From: Lolliginicoccus suaedae
GTDB taxonomy: Bacteria; Actinomycetota; Actinomycetes; Mycobacteriales; Mycobacteriaceae
Direction of reading: 5' to 3'
DNA length: 64,000 bases
Assembly: GCF_008312885.1 (NCBI RefSeq)
Contig: NZ_VSSO01000004.1
Span: 124,001-188,000 of the forward strand
This document shows positions 54,801-63,419 of the stretch, one piece after another (position 1 is the first letter of the stretch; each line of letters starts with the position of its first letter). The position numbers were made by a program, and so were the translations under genes. The notes under the pieces were generated by a model that did not search any database, was not told the DNA's origin, and saw nothing but the letters and a program-made list of their open reading frames with translations.

Positions 54801-56832
54801 CGGTGAAGCGCTTCTCGAGGTCGCCCCCGACGTGGGGCTCGTTGATGGTCCCTACCGGCATCGTGGGCAGGGTCTGGGCGAGCTCCATGACGGATTCGCT
54901 CTGCCGCGTCTCGGGATTGACGAGGAGGCTGAAGTCGTAGATCCAGCTGGGCTCGGCGTCGATGCGATCAAGGTGATAGGGGCGCTCGTCGAGGACCTCC
55001 ACGCCCATGGATTGCAGCACGGGCAGGATGCGGCTGAGCGAGACCCCGTCCCCGGTGAGGTAGAGGGAGAGCTGCCAGCGCCCCGGCTCGGCATCAGTTT
55101 TGCGGTAGAGGGCGAGGTCGATGTCGCCATCGCCGAGCACATCGATCCGTCGGAGATCCGCGAGCGCCCTCGCCGGGGCGAAGTCCTCCTTGTATGCCTG
55201 CGGGAATGCTCCCGCGAACCGGTTCGCCTTGGCGGTGGGAGCGGTGGGCTCGCGCTGGGCGACCTCGTCGGCGAGATGGTCCTCCCAGCTACGGGTGGCC
55301 TCGCTGAGCGTTTGCTGGAGGCGCTCGCGGGCTTCCTCGGACACATCCGGCGCGGTGCTGGCGCTCCAGCCGTCGGGAATGCGAATGGTGAAATGCACCT
55401 GGGCGACCACGGACTCGGTGACGCGCGCGGTGTAGTCGACGCTGGAGCCTGCGAATTCAGCGCGCAGGATGTCCTGCATGGCGTGGCGCACACCGGTGCG
55501 GTAGCGGTCCCGCGGCATGTAGACGAGCGCGGAGACGAACCGGCCGTTGGGGTCGGCACGCAGGAACAGGCGCAGTTCCCGGCTCAGTCCGATCGCCACG
55601 ACCTCGGTGACCGTGCGATGCAGGGTCTCGACGTCGACGGTGAAGAGCTCGGTGCGGGGGTACGACTGGATGATCTCGAGCATCGACTGGCCAGTGAAGG
55701 AGTCGAGGGAATGCCCCGCCTTGCGCAGTACCTCGTGCACTCGCGAAGCGAGGACGGGCACGTCGAGGACGTTCTCGTGGAGCCCGGTGACGGTGAAGAT
55801 GCCGAGGAAGCGGTGCTCTCCGGTGATGGAGCCGTCCTCGCCAAAGATGCGCACGCACACGAAGAAGGGGTACACCACGCGCAGGGACATCGCGGGGGCC
55901 TGGCCCTGGGCGAACACGAGGATGCGCTGGGCCTCGGACTCATCGGAGTAGAGGCGGAAGCGCAGATCCGTCATCTCCGGGGAGCGCAGCACGCCGAGCC
56001 CGCTGCCGGGGACCATGGTGAGCTGCTGGCCATCCGCGGTATCAGTCTCGTAGCGGCGGTAGCCGAGGACGCGGAAGTTGCCCGCGGCGAGCCACCTGAG
56101 CAAACCGGCGGATTCATTGGCCTCGGTGCTGGGCGCGGAACCGATGCCGCGGCCTGATTCGAGCTCGGTCGCGATGTCGGAGAGGGTGCTTCGCATCGTG
56201 GCGGTATCGGAGACGACCTGGCGGACGTCGCTGAGCAGCTCGCGGATGCGCTGGGCGATCTGATCGAGGACCGAGCGCTGCGTCCCGGAGAGCTGCAGGT
56301 GCATCCAGGACTCGGCGATGGCGTCGTCCGGCTTGGTGAAGGTGGTGCGGTCGGTGAGCACCTCGAGAAGGTTGCCGCTGGAGTCGCGCCGCACGATCAG
56401 CACGGGATGGACGATCTGCTCGACGCTGATGCCCACGCCGCCGAGCAGCGCGGTGACTGATTCGACGAGGTAGGGGACGTCGTCGGTGACGATCTGCAGC
56501 ACGGACCGGGTTGATGCGCTCCCGTTGGGCTGACCGTTGCTCTCGGCCCAGATGGCTACTGCTGGGGAGCCAGGAGCTCGGTGCGCGGCGAGGTCACGAT
56601 GCTTGGCGAGCAGGTCGTACGCGCGCTGCTGGTGCGCGCCGCTGGTGTCGCTGGGCTTGCGCCGGGCAGTCTCCACCGCGGTGGCGGGGATCGCGTCCTG
56701 CCGGTAGTAGGTGCGGTAGAGCCTGGTGAGGTCGCCGTCCGCGCTGGTATCCGGTTCCACTGGCTGTGTACCTCTCTCCGGATCGGTATCGAGGGCCGTG
56801 TTCGCCGTGGCGTGTACGCGGGAATCACTCAT
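51811..56832 (-). CDS. gdh: NAD-specific glutamate dehydrogenase, large type
   Basis: Oxidises glutamate to 2-oxoglutarate and ammonia with NAD. The protein is 1,673 residues from ATG 56832 (AGGAGG 8 nt upstream), the size of the ~180-kDa class found in actinobacteria. A long N-terminal regulatory region (ACT-like segments, to about 700) precedes the catalytic core. The core has GARPGIDTMVPKHRYREVLSFKFD, KGGFVVKKPP (substrate lysine region) and the NAD domain with GIGDMSGDVFGNGMLLS, each short motif separated along the chain. In mycobacteria this enzyme is controlled by GarA. Its stop overlaps the thioesterase start. Confidence 0.96.
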   Translation of the reverse strand: MSDSRVHATANTALDTDPERGTQPVEPDTSADGDLTRLYRTYYRQDAIPATAVETARRKPSDTSGAHQQRAYDLLAKHRDLAAHRAPGSPAVAIWAESNGQPNGSASTRSVLQIVTDDVPYLVESVTALLGGVGISVEQIVHPVLIVRRDSSGNLLEVLTDRTTFTKPDDAIAESWMHLQLSGTQRSVLDQIAQRIRELLSDVRQVVSDTATMRSTLSDIATELESGRGIGSAPSTEANESAGLLRWLAAGNFRVLGYRRYETDTADGQQLTMVPGSGLGVLRSPEMTDLRFRLYSDESEAQRILVFAQGQAPAMSLRVVYPFFVCVRIFGEDGSITGEHRFLGIFTVTGLHENVLDVPVLASRVHEVLRKAGHSLDSFTGQSMLEIIQSYPRTELFTVDVETLHRTVTEVVAIGLSRELRLFLRADPNGRFVSALVYMPRDRYRTGVRHAMQDILRAEFAGSSVDYTARVTESVVAQVHFTIRIPDGWSASTAPDVSEEARERLQQTLSEATRSWEDHLADEVAQREPTAPTAKANRFAGAFPQAYKEDFAPARALADLRRIDVLGDGDIDLALYRKTDAEPGRWQLSLYLTGDGVSLSRILPVLQSMGVEVLDERPYHLDRIDAEPSWIYDFSLLVNPETRQSESVMELAQTLPTMPVGTINEPHVGGDLEKRFTDAFIAIWNGLAEADRFNELILRAGLDWRQAAMLRAYARYLRQITFPYSQAHIEEVLLENAATAAVLVDLFEATFDPVNHSKSRAEELSKDVNARLDKVVSLDADRILRAYLRLMQATLRTNYFVGARPGIDTMVPKHRYREVLSFKFDPRNVPEIPKPRPRFEIFVYAPHIEGVHLRFGEVARGGLRWSDRREDFRTEVLGLAKAQAVKNAVIVPVGAKGGFVVKKPPVPTGDPVADREAFRAEGIRCYRLFISGLLDITDNLDQVTEATLSPSDVVRRDKDDTYLVVAADKGTATFSDIANEVAGLYNFWLGDAFASGGSAGYDHKVMGITARGAWESVKRHFREIGVDTQAQDFTVVGIGDMSGDVFGNGMLLSEHIRLIAAFDHRHIFIDPTPDAAASYLERRRMFDLPRSSWEDYDKDLISEGGGVWPRSVKSIPISEQMRAALGLPAHQATMSPPELMKAILLAPADLLWNGGIGTYIKSSAETHGDVGDKANDNIRVNGADLRVKAVGEGGNLGLTQKGRIEFARHGGMVNSDALDNSAGVDCSDHEVNIKILLESLISTGALRPEDRNELLASMTEEVAELVLHDNRMQNELMGTSRANAPQLLSVHSRQIADLAANRGLDREIEALPSDEAISERMKNNEGLTSPELSTLLAHVKLAIKDDLMESDLPDNEVFATRLPEYFPTPLSDNYYQAIRKHPLSRQIVTTMLSNQAIDNGGITFTFRLAEDAGATTTDSIRAFAAVTEIFGLRELWEDIRQSDMPTQASDQLMLGTRRLLDRASRWLLANRPQPIAVGAEINRFAISVRELGPKVPEWLHGNDAKFLKVRVDEAVGIGAPRDLATRVYALLHEFCLLDIVEVADVAERELGEVAELYFTLTAHLGIDTLHGAVSRLARGDRWHALARLALRDDLYGSTRALCLDVLDYGEPDESAEEKIDEWELSNASRLERARSALTQIANSGALDLATLSVAARQIRSMVYSRSLRSEAGR

Positions 56833-56909
56833 AGCTATTGCCTCCTGACGCAGCACCATCTGCCACGAGGCTATTAGGCATCACCGAGTTATGGGCACAC
56901 TTGAGCAAA

Positions 56910-56927
56910 GTTCACCGGGGGGTGAAC
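56910..56927 (-). terminator. Hairpin after upstream thioesterase-family gap, ahead of the 57-kb thioesterase stop
   Basis: GTTCACC (56910-56916) pairs with GGTGAAC (56921-56927), loop GGGG, followed on the minus strand by TTT. It lies 10 nt past the stop of the thioesterase gene 56937-57353 and 78 nt before the gdh start. Confidence 0.6.
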
Positions 56928-56936
56928 ATTTCGCGG

Positions 56937-57353
56937 CTACGTCGCGTGGTACTTGGTGAGCGCTGCTCGTTCCGAGTCGGCGAGAGGGCGTGACGAGTTC
57001 GTCGTGCCGTCGAACGCGACGAGGACCGCGTCGACCGATCCGGCGCGATTTCCCTGGTTGTCGAACATGGTGTGGCGGATGGTAAACGAGCTGCGTCCGA
57101 TCGCAAGGACAGCGAGCTCGACCGCGAGCGGCCCCGATTCGGTGAACAGGGGCCGCTCGAAGTCTGCTTCGAGGCGCCGGATGACGACAGCCCGGTCGGG
57201 ACCAAAGCCCTCCGAGAACTCCTCGCTGATGAAGCGAACGCGCGCTTCCTGTGCGTACTCGATGAACTTGGTGTTGTTGACGTGACCAAGCATGTCGGAA
57301 TCGCCCCACCGGATCTCGACGGTGGTGGCGTAGGGCGCGCTCGCTTCAGCCAT
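56937..57353 (-). CDS. Second hotdog-fold acyl-CoA thioesterase
   Basis: A 138-residue 4HBT/YbgC-like thioesterase with VEIRWGDSDMLGHVNNTKFIEYAQEAR (catalytic aspartate, HVNN loop) and RRLEADFERPLF. It is 4 nt after the ettA stop, so co-transcribed with ettA. A related but different thioesterase lies on the other side of gdh. Confidence 0.88.
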   Translation of the reverse strand: MAEASAPYATTVEIRWGDSDMLGHVNNTKFIEYAQEARVRFISEEFSEGFGPDRAVVIRRLEADFERPLFTESGPLAVELAVLAIGRSSFTIRHTMFDNQGNRAGSVDAVLVAFDGTTNSSRPLADSERAALTKYHAT

Positions 57354-57357
57354 TTAT

Positions 57358-59034
57358 CTAGTCCCTCGTGAGCTTGCGGTGGGTGACGCGGTGGGGGCGG
57401 GCCGCCTCGGGCCCCATGCGCTCGATCTTGTTCGCCTCGTAGGCCTCGAAGTTGCCCTCGAACCAGAACCACTTGGCGTCGTTGGTGTCGTCGCCTTCCC
57501 ACGCCAGGATGTGGGTGCAGGTGCGATCGAGGAACCAGCGATCGTGGGAGATGACGACGGCGCAGCCGGGGAACTGCTCGAGCGCGTTCTCCAGCGAGCC
57601 AAGCGTCTCGACATCGAGGTCGTTGGTGGGCTCATCGAGCAGGATCAGGTTGCCGCCCTGCTTGAGGGTGAGCGCGAGGTTGAGGCGGTTGCGCTCGCCG
57701 CCGGACAGCACGCCCGCCGGCTTCTGCTGGTCGGGGCCCTTGAACCCGAACGCACTGACGTAGGCACGCGACGGCATCTCGGTGTTGCCGACGTGGATGA
57801 AGTCGAGCCCCTCGGAGACGAGCTGCCACACGGTCTTCTTGGGGTCGATGCCGCCACGATGCTGATCGACGTAGCTCAGCTTGACCGTGTCACCGATCTT
57901 GACGATGCCAGAGTCCGCTTCCTCGAGGCCGACGATGGTCTTGAACAGCGTGGTCTTGCCGACGCCGTTGGGGCCGATGACACCGACGATGCCGTTGCGC
58001 GGCAGGGTGAAGGAGAGGTCCTTGATGAGCATGCGGTCGCCGTAGCCCTTGTCGAGGTTCTTGACCTCCACGACCACGCTGCCGAGCCGCGGCCCGGCGG
58101 GGATCTGGATCTCCTCCATGTCGAGCTTGCGCGACTTCTCGGCCTCGGCGGCCATCTCCTCGTAGCGCGCGAGGCGGGACTTGCTCTTGGCCTGGCGGGC
58201 CTTCGCGCCGGAGCGCACCCATGCGAGCTCGTCCTTGAGCCGCTTCTGCAGCTTCTGGTCCTTCTTGCCCTGGACCTCGAGCCGCTCGGCCTTCTTCTCG
58301 AGGTAGGTGGAGTAGTTGCCCTCGTAGCCGTGCGCCTTGCCACGCTCGAGCTCGAGGATCCACTCGGCGACGTGGTCGAGGAAGTACCGGTCGTGTGTCA
58401 CGGCGAGGACGGCGCCGGCGTAGCTCGCGAGGTGCTGCTCGAGCCACAGCACGCTCTCGGCGTCAAGGTGGTTGGTGGGCTCATCGAGGAGCAGCAGGTC
58501 GGGCTTGCTCAGCAGCAGCTTGCACAGGGCGACGCGGCGGCGCTCGCCACCGGAGAGCTGGGTGACGGGCTCTTCCGGCGGCGGGCAGCGCAGCGCGTCC
58601 ATGGCCTGCTCGAGCTGCGACTCCATGTCCCAGGCGTCGGCATGGTCGAGCTCCTCCTGGAGCTTGCCCATTTCCTCCATCAGTTCATCGGAGTAGTCGG
58701 TGGCCATGAGCTCGGCGATCTCATTGAACCGGTCGAGCTTGACCTTCAGCTCACCGAGGCCCTCCTCGACGTTCTGCCGGACGGTCTTCTCCTCGTTGAG
58801 GTGGGGCTCCTGCTGGAGGATCCCCACGGTCTTGCCCGGCGCGATGAACGCGTCGCCATTGCTGGGCTGGTCGAGTCCCGCCATGATCTTGAGCACGCTG
58901 GACTTGCCGGCGCCGTTGGGGCCGACGACACCAATCTTCGCTCCGGGCAGGAACGCGAGGGTGACGTCATCCAGGATGACCTTGTCACCGTGCGCCTTCC
59001 GCACGCGCTTCATGGTGTAGATGAACTCAGCCAC
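57358..59034 (-). CDS. ettA: EttA, ABC-F translation factor
   Basis: Energy-dependent translational throttle A, which gates the ribosome E site according to ATP/ADP. The 558-residue protein has two ABC domains. Walker A motifs are GPNGAGKSS (about 36-44) and GPNGVGKTT; LSGGERRR and LSGGERNR signatures, the EttA arm and the linker (RLKDELAWVRSGAKARQAKSK) are present. The start is GTG 59034 with AGAGG 5 nt upstream. M. tuberculosis has Rv2477c in the same place. Confidence 0.95.
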   Translation of the reverse strand: MAEFIYTMKRVRKAHGDKVILDDVTLAFLPGAKIGVVGPNGAGKSSVLKIMAGLDQPSNGDAFIAPGKTVGILQQEPHLNEEKTVRQNVEEGLGELKVKLDRFNEIAELMATDYSDELMEEMGKLQEELDHADAWDMESQLEQAMDALRCPPPEEPVTQLSGGERRRVALCKLLLSKPDLLLLDEPTNHLDAESVLWLEQHLASYAGAVLAVTHDRYFLDHVAEWILELERGKAHGYEGNYSTYLEKKAERLEVQGKKDQKLQKRLKDELAWVRSGAKARQAKSKSRLARYEEMAAEAEKSRKLDMEEIQIPAGPRLGSVVVEVKNLDKGYGDRMLIKDLSFTLPRNGIVGVIGPNGVGKTTLFKTIVGLEEADSGIVKIGDTVKLSYVDQHRGGIDPKKTVWQLVSEGLDFIHVGNTEMPSRAYVSAFGFKGPDQQKPAGVLSGGERNRLNLALTLKQGGNLILLDEPTNDLDVETLGSLENALEQFPGCAVVISHDRWFLDRTCTHILAWEGDDTNDAKWFWFEGNFEAYEANKIERMGPEAARPHRVTHRKLTRD

Positions 59035-59228
59035 AGTTACCTCTCGACTTCGACATTTGCGTGTTCTTGATGATGCGGCCGCCATCACCGGCATGCGGCA
59101 GGGGTGAAGCTGCCGGGGTCCGGCGGGCGAGCCGCGTCGCGCGGTGGCCACCAGGGGTGGAAACCCTCGCGTTGAAGGTTAGCGCAGATGGCCTCCAGGC
59201 TCACACCGCGCGACTCTGCTGCTCGACC

Positions 59229-59738
59229 CTACGCGGCAGCGGGCTCGCTGGCACTGTCCAGATCCGGAGAATCGCCCCCGGTGGAGCCCACCTGCTCCAG
59301 CTCGGGCGACGCGTCCGGAGCTGGGAAGCTGGCATCCTCGCCCTCCTCCAGCGCAGAGCCCGCGTCCGGCACGTCGGCGTCAGGAGTGGCAGCAGGAGCA
59401 TGTCGGGCGAGATCAACGCCGATGGCGCGGGCCCGCATCTCGAGGGCGGACCGCTCGACCCCTTCCTTGTCGGTGTAGGTACTGGTGTAGAGGTCTCCGT
59501 GCACGATGACCGGGTCTCCCTTCTCGACGGCCGCAGCGACATTGGTGGCGGAGCGGTTCCAGCAATTGACACGCACGAACAGCTTGGTGCCGTCGCGCCA
59601 TTCGCCGCTGGCCCGGTCGTAGACGCGCGAGGTGGAGACGACGGTGAATCCGGCTACCCGGTCGCCGCGCGAGTTGACGGTGCGTGGCGCTACCGAGGTG
59701 ATGACGGTTCCGATGACTGTGGTGCTGCATTCGTACAT
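59229..59738 (-). CDS. ssb: Single-stranded DNA-binding protein (SSB paralogue)
   Basis: A 169-residue OB-fold protein: TTVIGTVITSVAPRTVNSRG, then KLFVRVNCWNRSATNVAAAVEKGDPVIVHG, then LEMRARAIGVDL. The tail from about 115 is acidic and disordered but ends SEPAAA, lacking the DDDIPF-type interaction tip of the main SSB. This fits the second SSB of actinobacteria (Rv2478c-type), linked to DNA transformation or repair. Two perfect DnaA boxes lie about 95-120 nt upstream. Confidence 0.9.
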   Translation of the reverse strand: MYECSTTVIGTVITSVAPRTVNSRGDRVAGFTVVSTSRVYDRASGEWRDGTKLFVRVNCWNRSATNVAAAVEKGDPVIVHGDLYTSTYTDKEGVERSALEMRARAIGVDLARHAPAATPDADVPDAGSALEEGEDASFPAPDASPELEQVGSTGGDSPDLDSASEPAAA

Positions 59739-59830
59739 GGATGCTCCCGTGGGTCGCTGCCCGCTGGCGGTCAGCAGGCAGCACTAGCGTCGCGGGATCC
59801 ACTTCGCCGAGCCAGTGCCCCCGAGCGATC

Positions 59831-59857
59831 TGTGGATAAGCAGGGAGCTGTGGATAA
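59831..59857 (-). promoter_or_regulatory. Pair of perfect DnaA boxes upstream of ssb
   Basis: TTATCCACA occurs twice on the minus strand (complements TGTGGATAA at 59831-59839 and 59849-59857), start-to-start 18 bp. They lie between the copD-ctaG stop and the ssb start, in the ssb promoter region. Confidence 0.7.
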
Positions 59858-59880
59858 CGGGCCGGGGCGACCCACTGCTC

Positions 59881-61923
59881 CTAGCGCTCCCGCCTGGCGA
59901 GCTCGGCGAGCATGGCGTTGTAGGCAGCGAGATCGGCGCCGTCATCCTTGTCCGCCGCGCGATCGATGCGACGCGCTGCCCGGCGATCGCTGGACGACCA
60001 CTGCACGAGGAGCGCGAGCATGACGATCACGATGGGGATCTCCCCGGTCCCCCAGGCGATGCTCCCGCCGATCGCTTGATCGTCGAGCAGGTCGGAAACC
60101 CACGGCAGGGCGAGCTGCTGGTAGAACTCCTGGCCCATCACGGTGTCCATGTTCATCAGCGCGATGCCGAAGAAGGCATGGAAGGGCAGGGTCGCCCACA
60201 GCAGGGCGAGCTTGCTGAAGGGCTGCATGGGATGCGGGGATGGGTCGACGCCGATGATGACCCAGTAGAAGAGGTAGCCACTGAGGAGGAAGTGCACGTT
60301 CATCAGCACGTGCGCGGTGTGGCTGTCCACGGCCGCGCCGAAGATGCCACCGAAATAGAGGATGTAGAAGCTGGAGACGAACAGTGCCGCCGCGACGATC
60401 GGCTGGGTGAGCGCTCGCGATACGGGACTATGCACGCCAGCGACGATCCATTCACGTGGCCCGGGCACTCCCCCGCGCCCGGCTGGCGGGAGCGCGCGCA
60501 GCGCGAGAGTCACCGGGCCACCCAGCGCGAGGAGGATGGGCACCAGCATGGACAGGATCATGTGGGAGCTCATGTGCACGCTGAACATGGCGTGGGTGTA
60601 CTTGCCCATGCCGGAGGAGGTGGCGAGCAGGAGTGCCGCGCAGCCGGAGAGCCAGGCGATGGTGCGGCTGATCGGCCAGGCGTCTCCGCGCGCGGAGAGC
60701 CGCCGCACGCCCAGGACGTAGAGGGTGGCGAGCACGATGGCAGCGGTTCCGAAGATCAGGTCGAAGCGCCACTGCGTGAGGAACACCCACAGCGATGGCC
60801 CCTGCTCGAGCTGGTAGCCGAGGGCGACCTCCTGGAAAGAGGGGATGCTGCTCGGTGCGGGCGGCGGCGTGCGACTGAGCCCGACTCCAAGCCCGAAGGT
60901 GGCGGCGAGAAGCAGCACCTCGATCGAGGCGAGGCCGACGAACGGACCGCGCGCCCCCGGGTCGGCCGCGATGCGCTCGACGACGCGGCGGCGATGCAGG
61001 TACCCGAAGGCCCCAAGGATTGCCAGCATGCTTGCCTTGGCCACGACGAGCCATCCATAGGTGGTGGTGAGCAGATCTTCCGGCGCTACGCGGACGAGCG
61101 CGTTGATGACCCCGGAGACCCCGACAGCCACGAACGCGATGCCCGCAATCCAGGAGTAGCGGCGCACCGCCACGTCGAGGCGTGCTCCCCTGAACCAGGC
61201 ATGGACGAGCAGCGCGAACAAGCCACCGAGCCAGACGGCGGACCCGACGACGTGCCAGAAGAAGCTGTTGGTAGCGATGTCATGGGCGCCTCCCGAGGAG
61301 GAGTGCCCCGTGACTACGAGCGGCATGAGTGCTAGCAGCGCGCCCGCGAGGACCAGTGGGGTCCAGCCCCAGCGCAGCACGACCCGGGCACCGAGCGCGA
61401 CCCCTGCGGCGATGACACCAGTCCAGGACCACGCGAGCGCTGCTTCCACCAGGGGGATGCTTGGCCACAGGTTTCCTGGTTGCAGCGCGACCCGCAGCGG
61501 TTGGCCCGTCGTATCAGAGAGGACGAGCGGTACCAGGACGAATGCACTGACGGATTGCAGGGTCGCGGCGGCGGAAGCGATCCGCAGGGAGCGGTATCCG
61601 TCCACGTCGACAAGCCCGTTGGATTGCGGCGCGGCGAGGAATGCGGCGTGCAGCGCGGCCCCGACCGCGGCCACCCCGGACACGATCGCGATCGCCTGCA
61701 TCGCGGGCAGACCGAAGCGGGTGACGACACCGGGATCGGGCAGCCCGAGCTGGGCGAGCGCTTCGGTCGCGGAGAGCCCCGCGAGCGCCATCGCCACAAG
61801 TGCCGCGAGCCCGAGGGCACCGAGCGCCACTGTGGCGAGCCCAGCGCGAGGGCCAGCCATTGCGGGGGAGTTCTGATCGTCTTCGGTGCCGATCGGCGAC
61901 GCGGCGGACGGTGCGGAGGCCAT
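59881..61923 (-). CDS. CopD-CtaG fusion: copper/cytochrome oxidase assembly membrane protein
   Basis: A 680-residue polytopic membrane protein with roughly 14-16 helices. The N-terminal part (to about 350) is CopD-like, with NSFFWHVVGSAVWLGGLFALLVHAWF and TTYGWLVVAKASML. The C-terminal part is CtaG (caa3-type) with MFSVHMSSHMILSMLVPILLALG and the HVLMNVHFLLSGYLFYWVIIG segment. Conserved His/Met residues suggest copper handling for cytochrome c oxidase. Start ATG 61923; no ribosome site is strong. Confidence 0.9.
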   Translation of the reverse strand: MASAPSAASPIGTEDDQNSPAMAGPRAGLATVALGALGLAALVAMALAGLSATEALAQLGLPDPGVVTRFGLPAMQAIAIVSGVAAVGAALHAAFLAAPQSNGLVDVDGYRSLRIASAAATLQSVSAFVLVPLVLSDTTGQPLRVALQPGNLWPSIPLVEAALAWSWTGVIAAGVALGARVVLRWGWTPLVLAGALLALMPLVVTGHSSSGGAHDIATNSFFWHVVGSAVWLGGLFALLVHAWFRGARLDVAVRRYSWIAGIAFVAVGVSGVINALVRVAPEDLLTTTYGWLVVAKASMLAILGAFGYLHRRRVVERIAADPGARGPFVGLASIEVLLLAATFGLGVGLSRTPPPAPSSIPSFQEVALGYQLEQGPSLWVFLTQWRFDLIFGTAAIVLATLYVLGVRRLSARGDAWPISRTIAWLSGCAALLLATSSGMGKYTHAMFSVHMSSHMILSMLVPILLALGGPVTLALRALPPAGRGGVPGPREWIVAGVHSPVSRALTQPIVAAALFVSSFYILYFGGIFGAAVDSHTAHVLMNVHFLLSGYLFYWVIIGVDPSPHPMQPFSKLALLWATLPFHAFFGIALMNMDTVMGQEFYQQLALPWVSDLLDDQAIGGSIAWGTGEIPIVIVMLALLVQWSSSDRRAARRIDRAADKDDGADLAAYNAMLAELARRER

Positions 61924-62034
61924 GCCTCATAGGGTACGGGCGAGCGGCCACGCGGCTGAAACGCGCGGCGCGAGAGATTCGCGACAGTGAATCACAAATA
62001 TTTTCCGACATTGTGTAACGAATCCGGCGAATCG

Positions 62035-62048
62035 TGTGATAGTTCACA
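62035..62048. promoter_or_regulatory. TGTGA-N4-TCACA dyad upstream of the alternate-signal exported protein genes
   Basis: TGTGATAGTTCACA is a perfect 5-bp dyad, 58 nt before ATG 62107, in an AT-rich region (61986-62048). The spacing (N4) is shorter than a CRP/GlxR site, so the binding protein is uncertain. Confidence 0.35.
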
Positions 62049-62106
62049 GTAGGCGCTCAAGCCAACTCACATCACACCTGTGCGTCCCGAACCAGAAGGT
62101 AGCACC

Positions 62107-62766
62107 ATGGCAACCACACCTCCATCCCCCTCGCGCGTGGCGGACCGCAAGCGCAAGATCCGCGCGATCCTCGCTGGCGGCGTCGTCCTCGGCGTCGGCG
62201 CCACCGTCACCCTCGCCGCCTGGAACGACTCCGTCTTCGTCCAGGGCGACTTCGCCGTCGGCGATTTCAACATCCAGGGCGACGTGCACGACGGAGGAGG
62301 CTTCCTCGAGTACGACGACGAGCTGGCACCGGGCATTCTGCAGCTGCCCCTGATCGCCGAGAACCTCGCGCCTGGCGATATCGTCCACGCACCCGTCTCG
62401 CTGCGCGTCGACCCCACCCGCAACAGCTACGACGCCGACGTCGAGCTGCGTGGAGGCACCTGGGCCGCGAGCGTGCTCGCCGATGAGCTCCGCTATACCG
62501 TCTACACCGATGTACCCGTAGCGAGCTGCCAGAGCGGCGACCTCTCCGCCGGGGCCCCGCTCGTCGGATCCGAGGCAACCCCCGTCACTCTCGACACCGG
62601 CGCGGGCACCGTCCCCGGGAGCCCCGCGTTCACGCTCCTGCGCGACTCCACCGTGCTCGACCTCTGCTTCGCGGTCACCCTGCCAGAGACCGTCGACATG
62701 ACGAGCGTGCCGCCCAACTCGACTGCCACCGTGCTGTGGGAGTTCTACTCCGAGCCCGTCAGCTGA
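62107..62766 (+). CDS. Alternate-signal-mediated exported protein, SipW-substrate type (first)
   Basis: A 219-residue exported protein. The N-terminus has a basic patch (RKRK), then a signal helix GGVVLGVGATVTLAAWNDS, the hallmark of SipW-dependent secreted proteins in actinobacteria (RER_14450 type; TasA/camelysin relatives). The mature part is beta-rich with VQGDFAVGDFNIQGDV and only two cysteines, paired late in the chain (ASCQSG, LDLCFAV). AGAAGG lies about 7 nt before ATG 62107. It is followed 3 nt later by a paralogue and then by the signal peptidase. Confidence 0.85.
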   Translation: MATTPPSPSRVADRKRKIRAILAGGVVLGVGATVTLAAWNDSVFVQGDFAVGDFNIQGDVHDGGGFLEYDDELAPGILQLPLIAENLAPGDIVHAPVSLRVDPTRNSYDADVELRGGTWAASVLADELRYTVYTDVPVASCQSGDLSAGAPLVGSEATPVTLDTGAGTVPGSPAFTLLRDSTVLDLCFAVTLPETVDMTSVPPNSTATVLWEFYSEPVS

Positions 62767-62769
62767 CCG

Positions 62770-63390
62770 ATGGCATCACGCGATACCCTGCTGCGGCGCG
62801 GCCGCGTCCTCGCCGCAGCAGGCATCGTCCTCGGCACCGGGGCCACCCTCACCCTGGCGTCGTGGAGCGATGCCACCTTCACTACGGGAACATTCGGTGT
62901 CGGCTCGTTCGGCATCGAGGCCAGCATCGATAGTGGCGCCAGCTGGTACCAGGACGAGGACGATCTGGCATTCACCGTCGCAGCCACAGCGATCCAACCG
63001 GGCGACACCCGCTACGCGCCGCTGAGCGTGCGCACCGAGTCCGGTTCGCTCGGCGCGCTCGCAACCCTGGCCGGCGCCACCAGCGAGGGCGCCACCGCAT
63101 TGTTCGACGCCCTGCGCTACCGCGTCGTCGAGACCACCACGTGCGACGCGAGCGCTTTCACCCCCGCCGCCAGCTACGTGGTCGGTGATAGCAGCACCCG
63201 CGAGGCCCTCGGCACGGGATCCGCCCCCGATGCCATCACCCTCGCCGCAGCGACGCCAGCACCCGGACCGGCACGGCACTACTGCTTCGAGGTGCACCTG
63301 CCCGGCACGAGGCCCAACTGGACCAACTCCGCTCTCCCTGGCACCACCGCGCTCGCTCGGTGGCAGATCGCCGCCAGTTCCACCAGCTAG
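62770..63390 (+). CDS. Alternate-signal-mediated exported protein, SipW-substrate type (second)
   Basis: A 206-residue paralogue of the preceding protein with the same signal pattern (VLAAAGIVLGTGATLTLASWSDA) and FTTGTFGVGSFGIEASID after cleavage. The two mature parts share layout (two cysteines, C-terminal TALARWQI/TATVLWEF strand) but are clearly diverged. It starts 3 nt after the first gene's stop. The pair may be subunits of a surface fibre or matrix. Confidence 0.85.
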   Translation: MASRDTLLRRGRVLAAAGIVLGTGATLTLASWSDATFTTGTFGVGSFGIEASIDSGASWYQDEDDLAFTVAATAIQPGDTRYAPLSVRTESGSLGALATLAGATSEGATALFDALRYRVVETTTCDASAFTPAASYVVGDSSTREALGTGSAPDAITLAAATPAPGPARHYCFEVHLPGTRPNWTNSALPGTTALARWQIAASSTS

Positions 63391-63419
63391 CCCTCATCAA
63401 CCACCACGGGAACCACATC

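Noticed and set aside
53635-56157. An 840-codon open frame on plus opposite gdh
   Set aside because: Antisense shadow of gdh; no domain motif.
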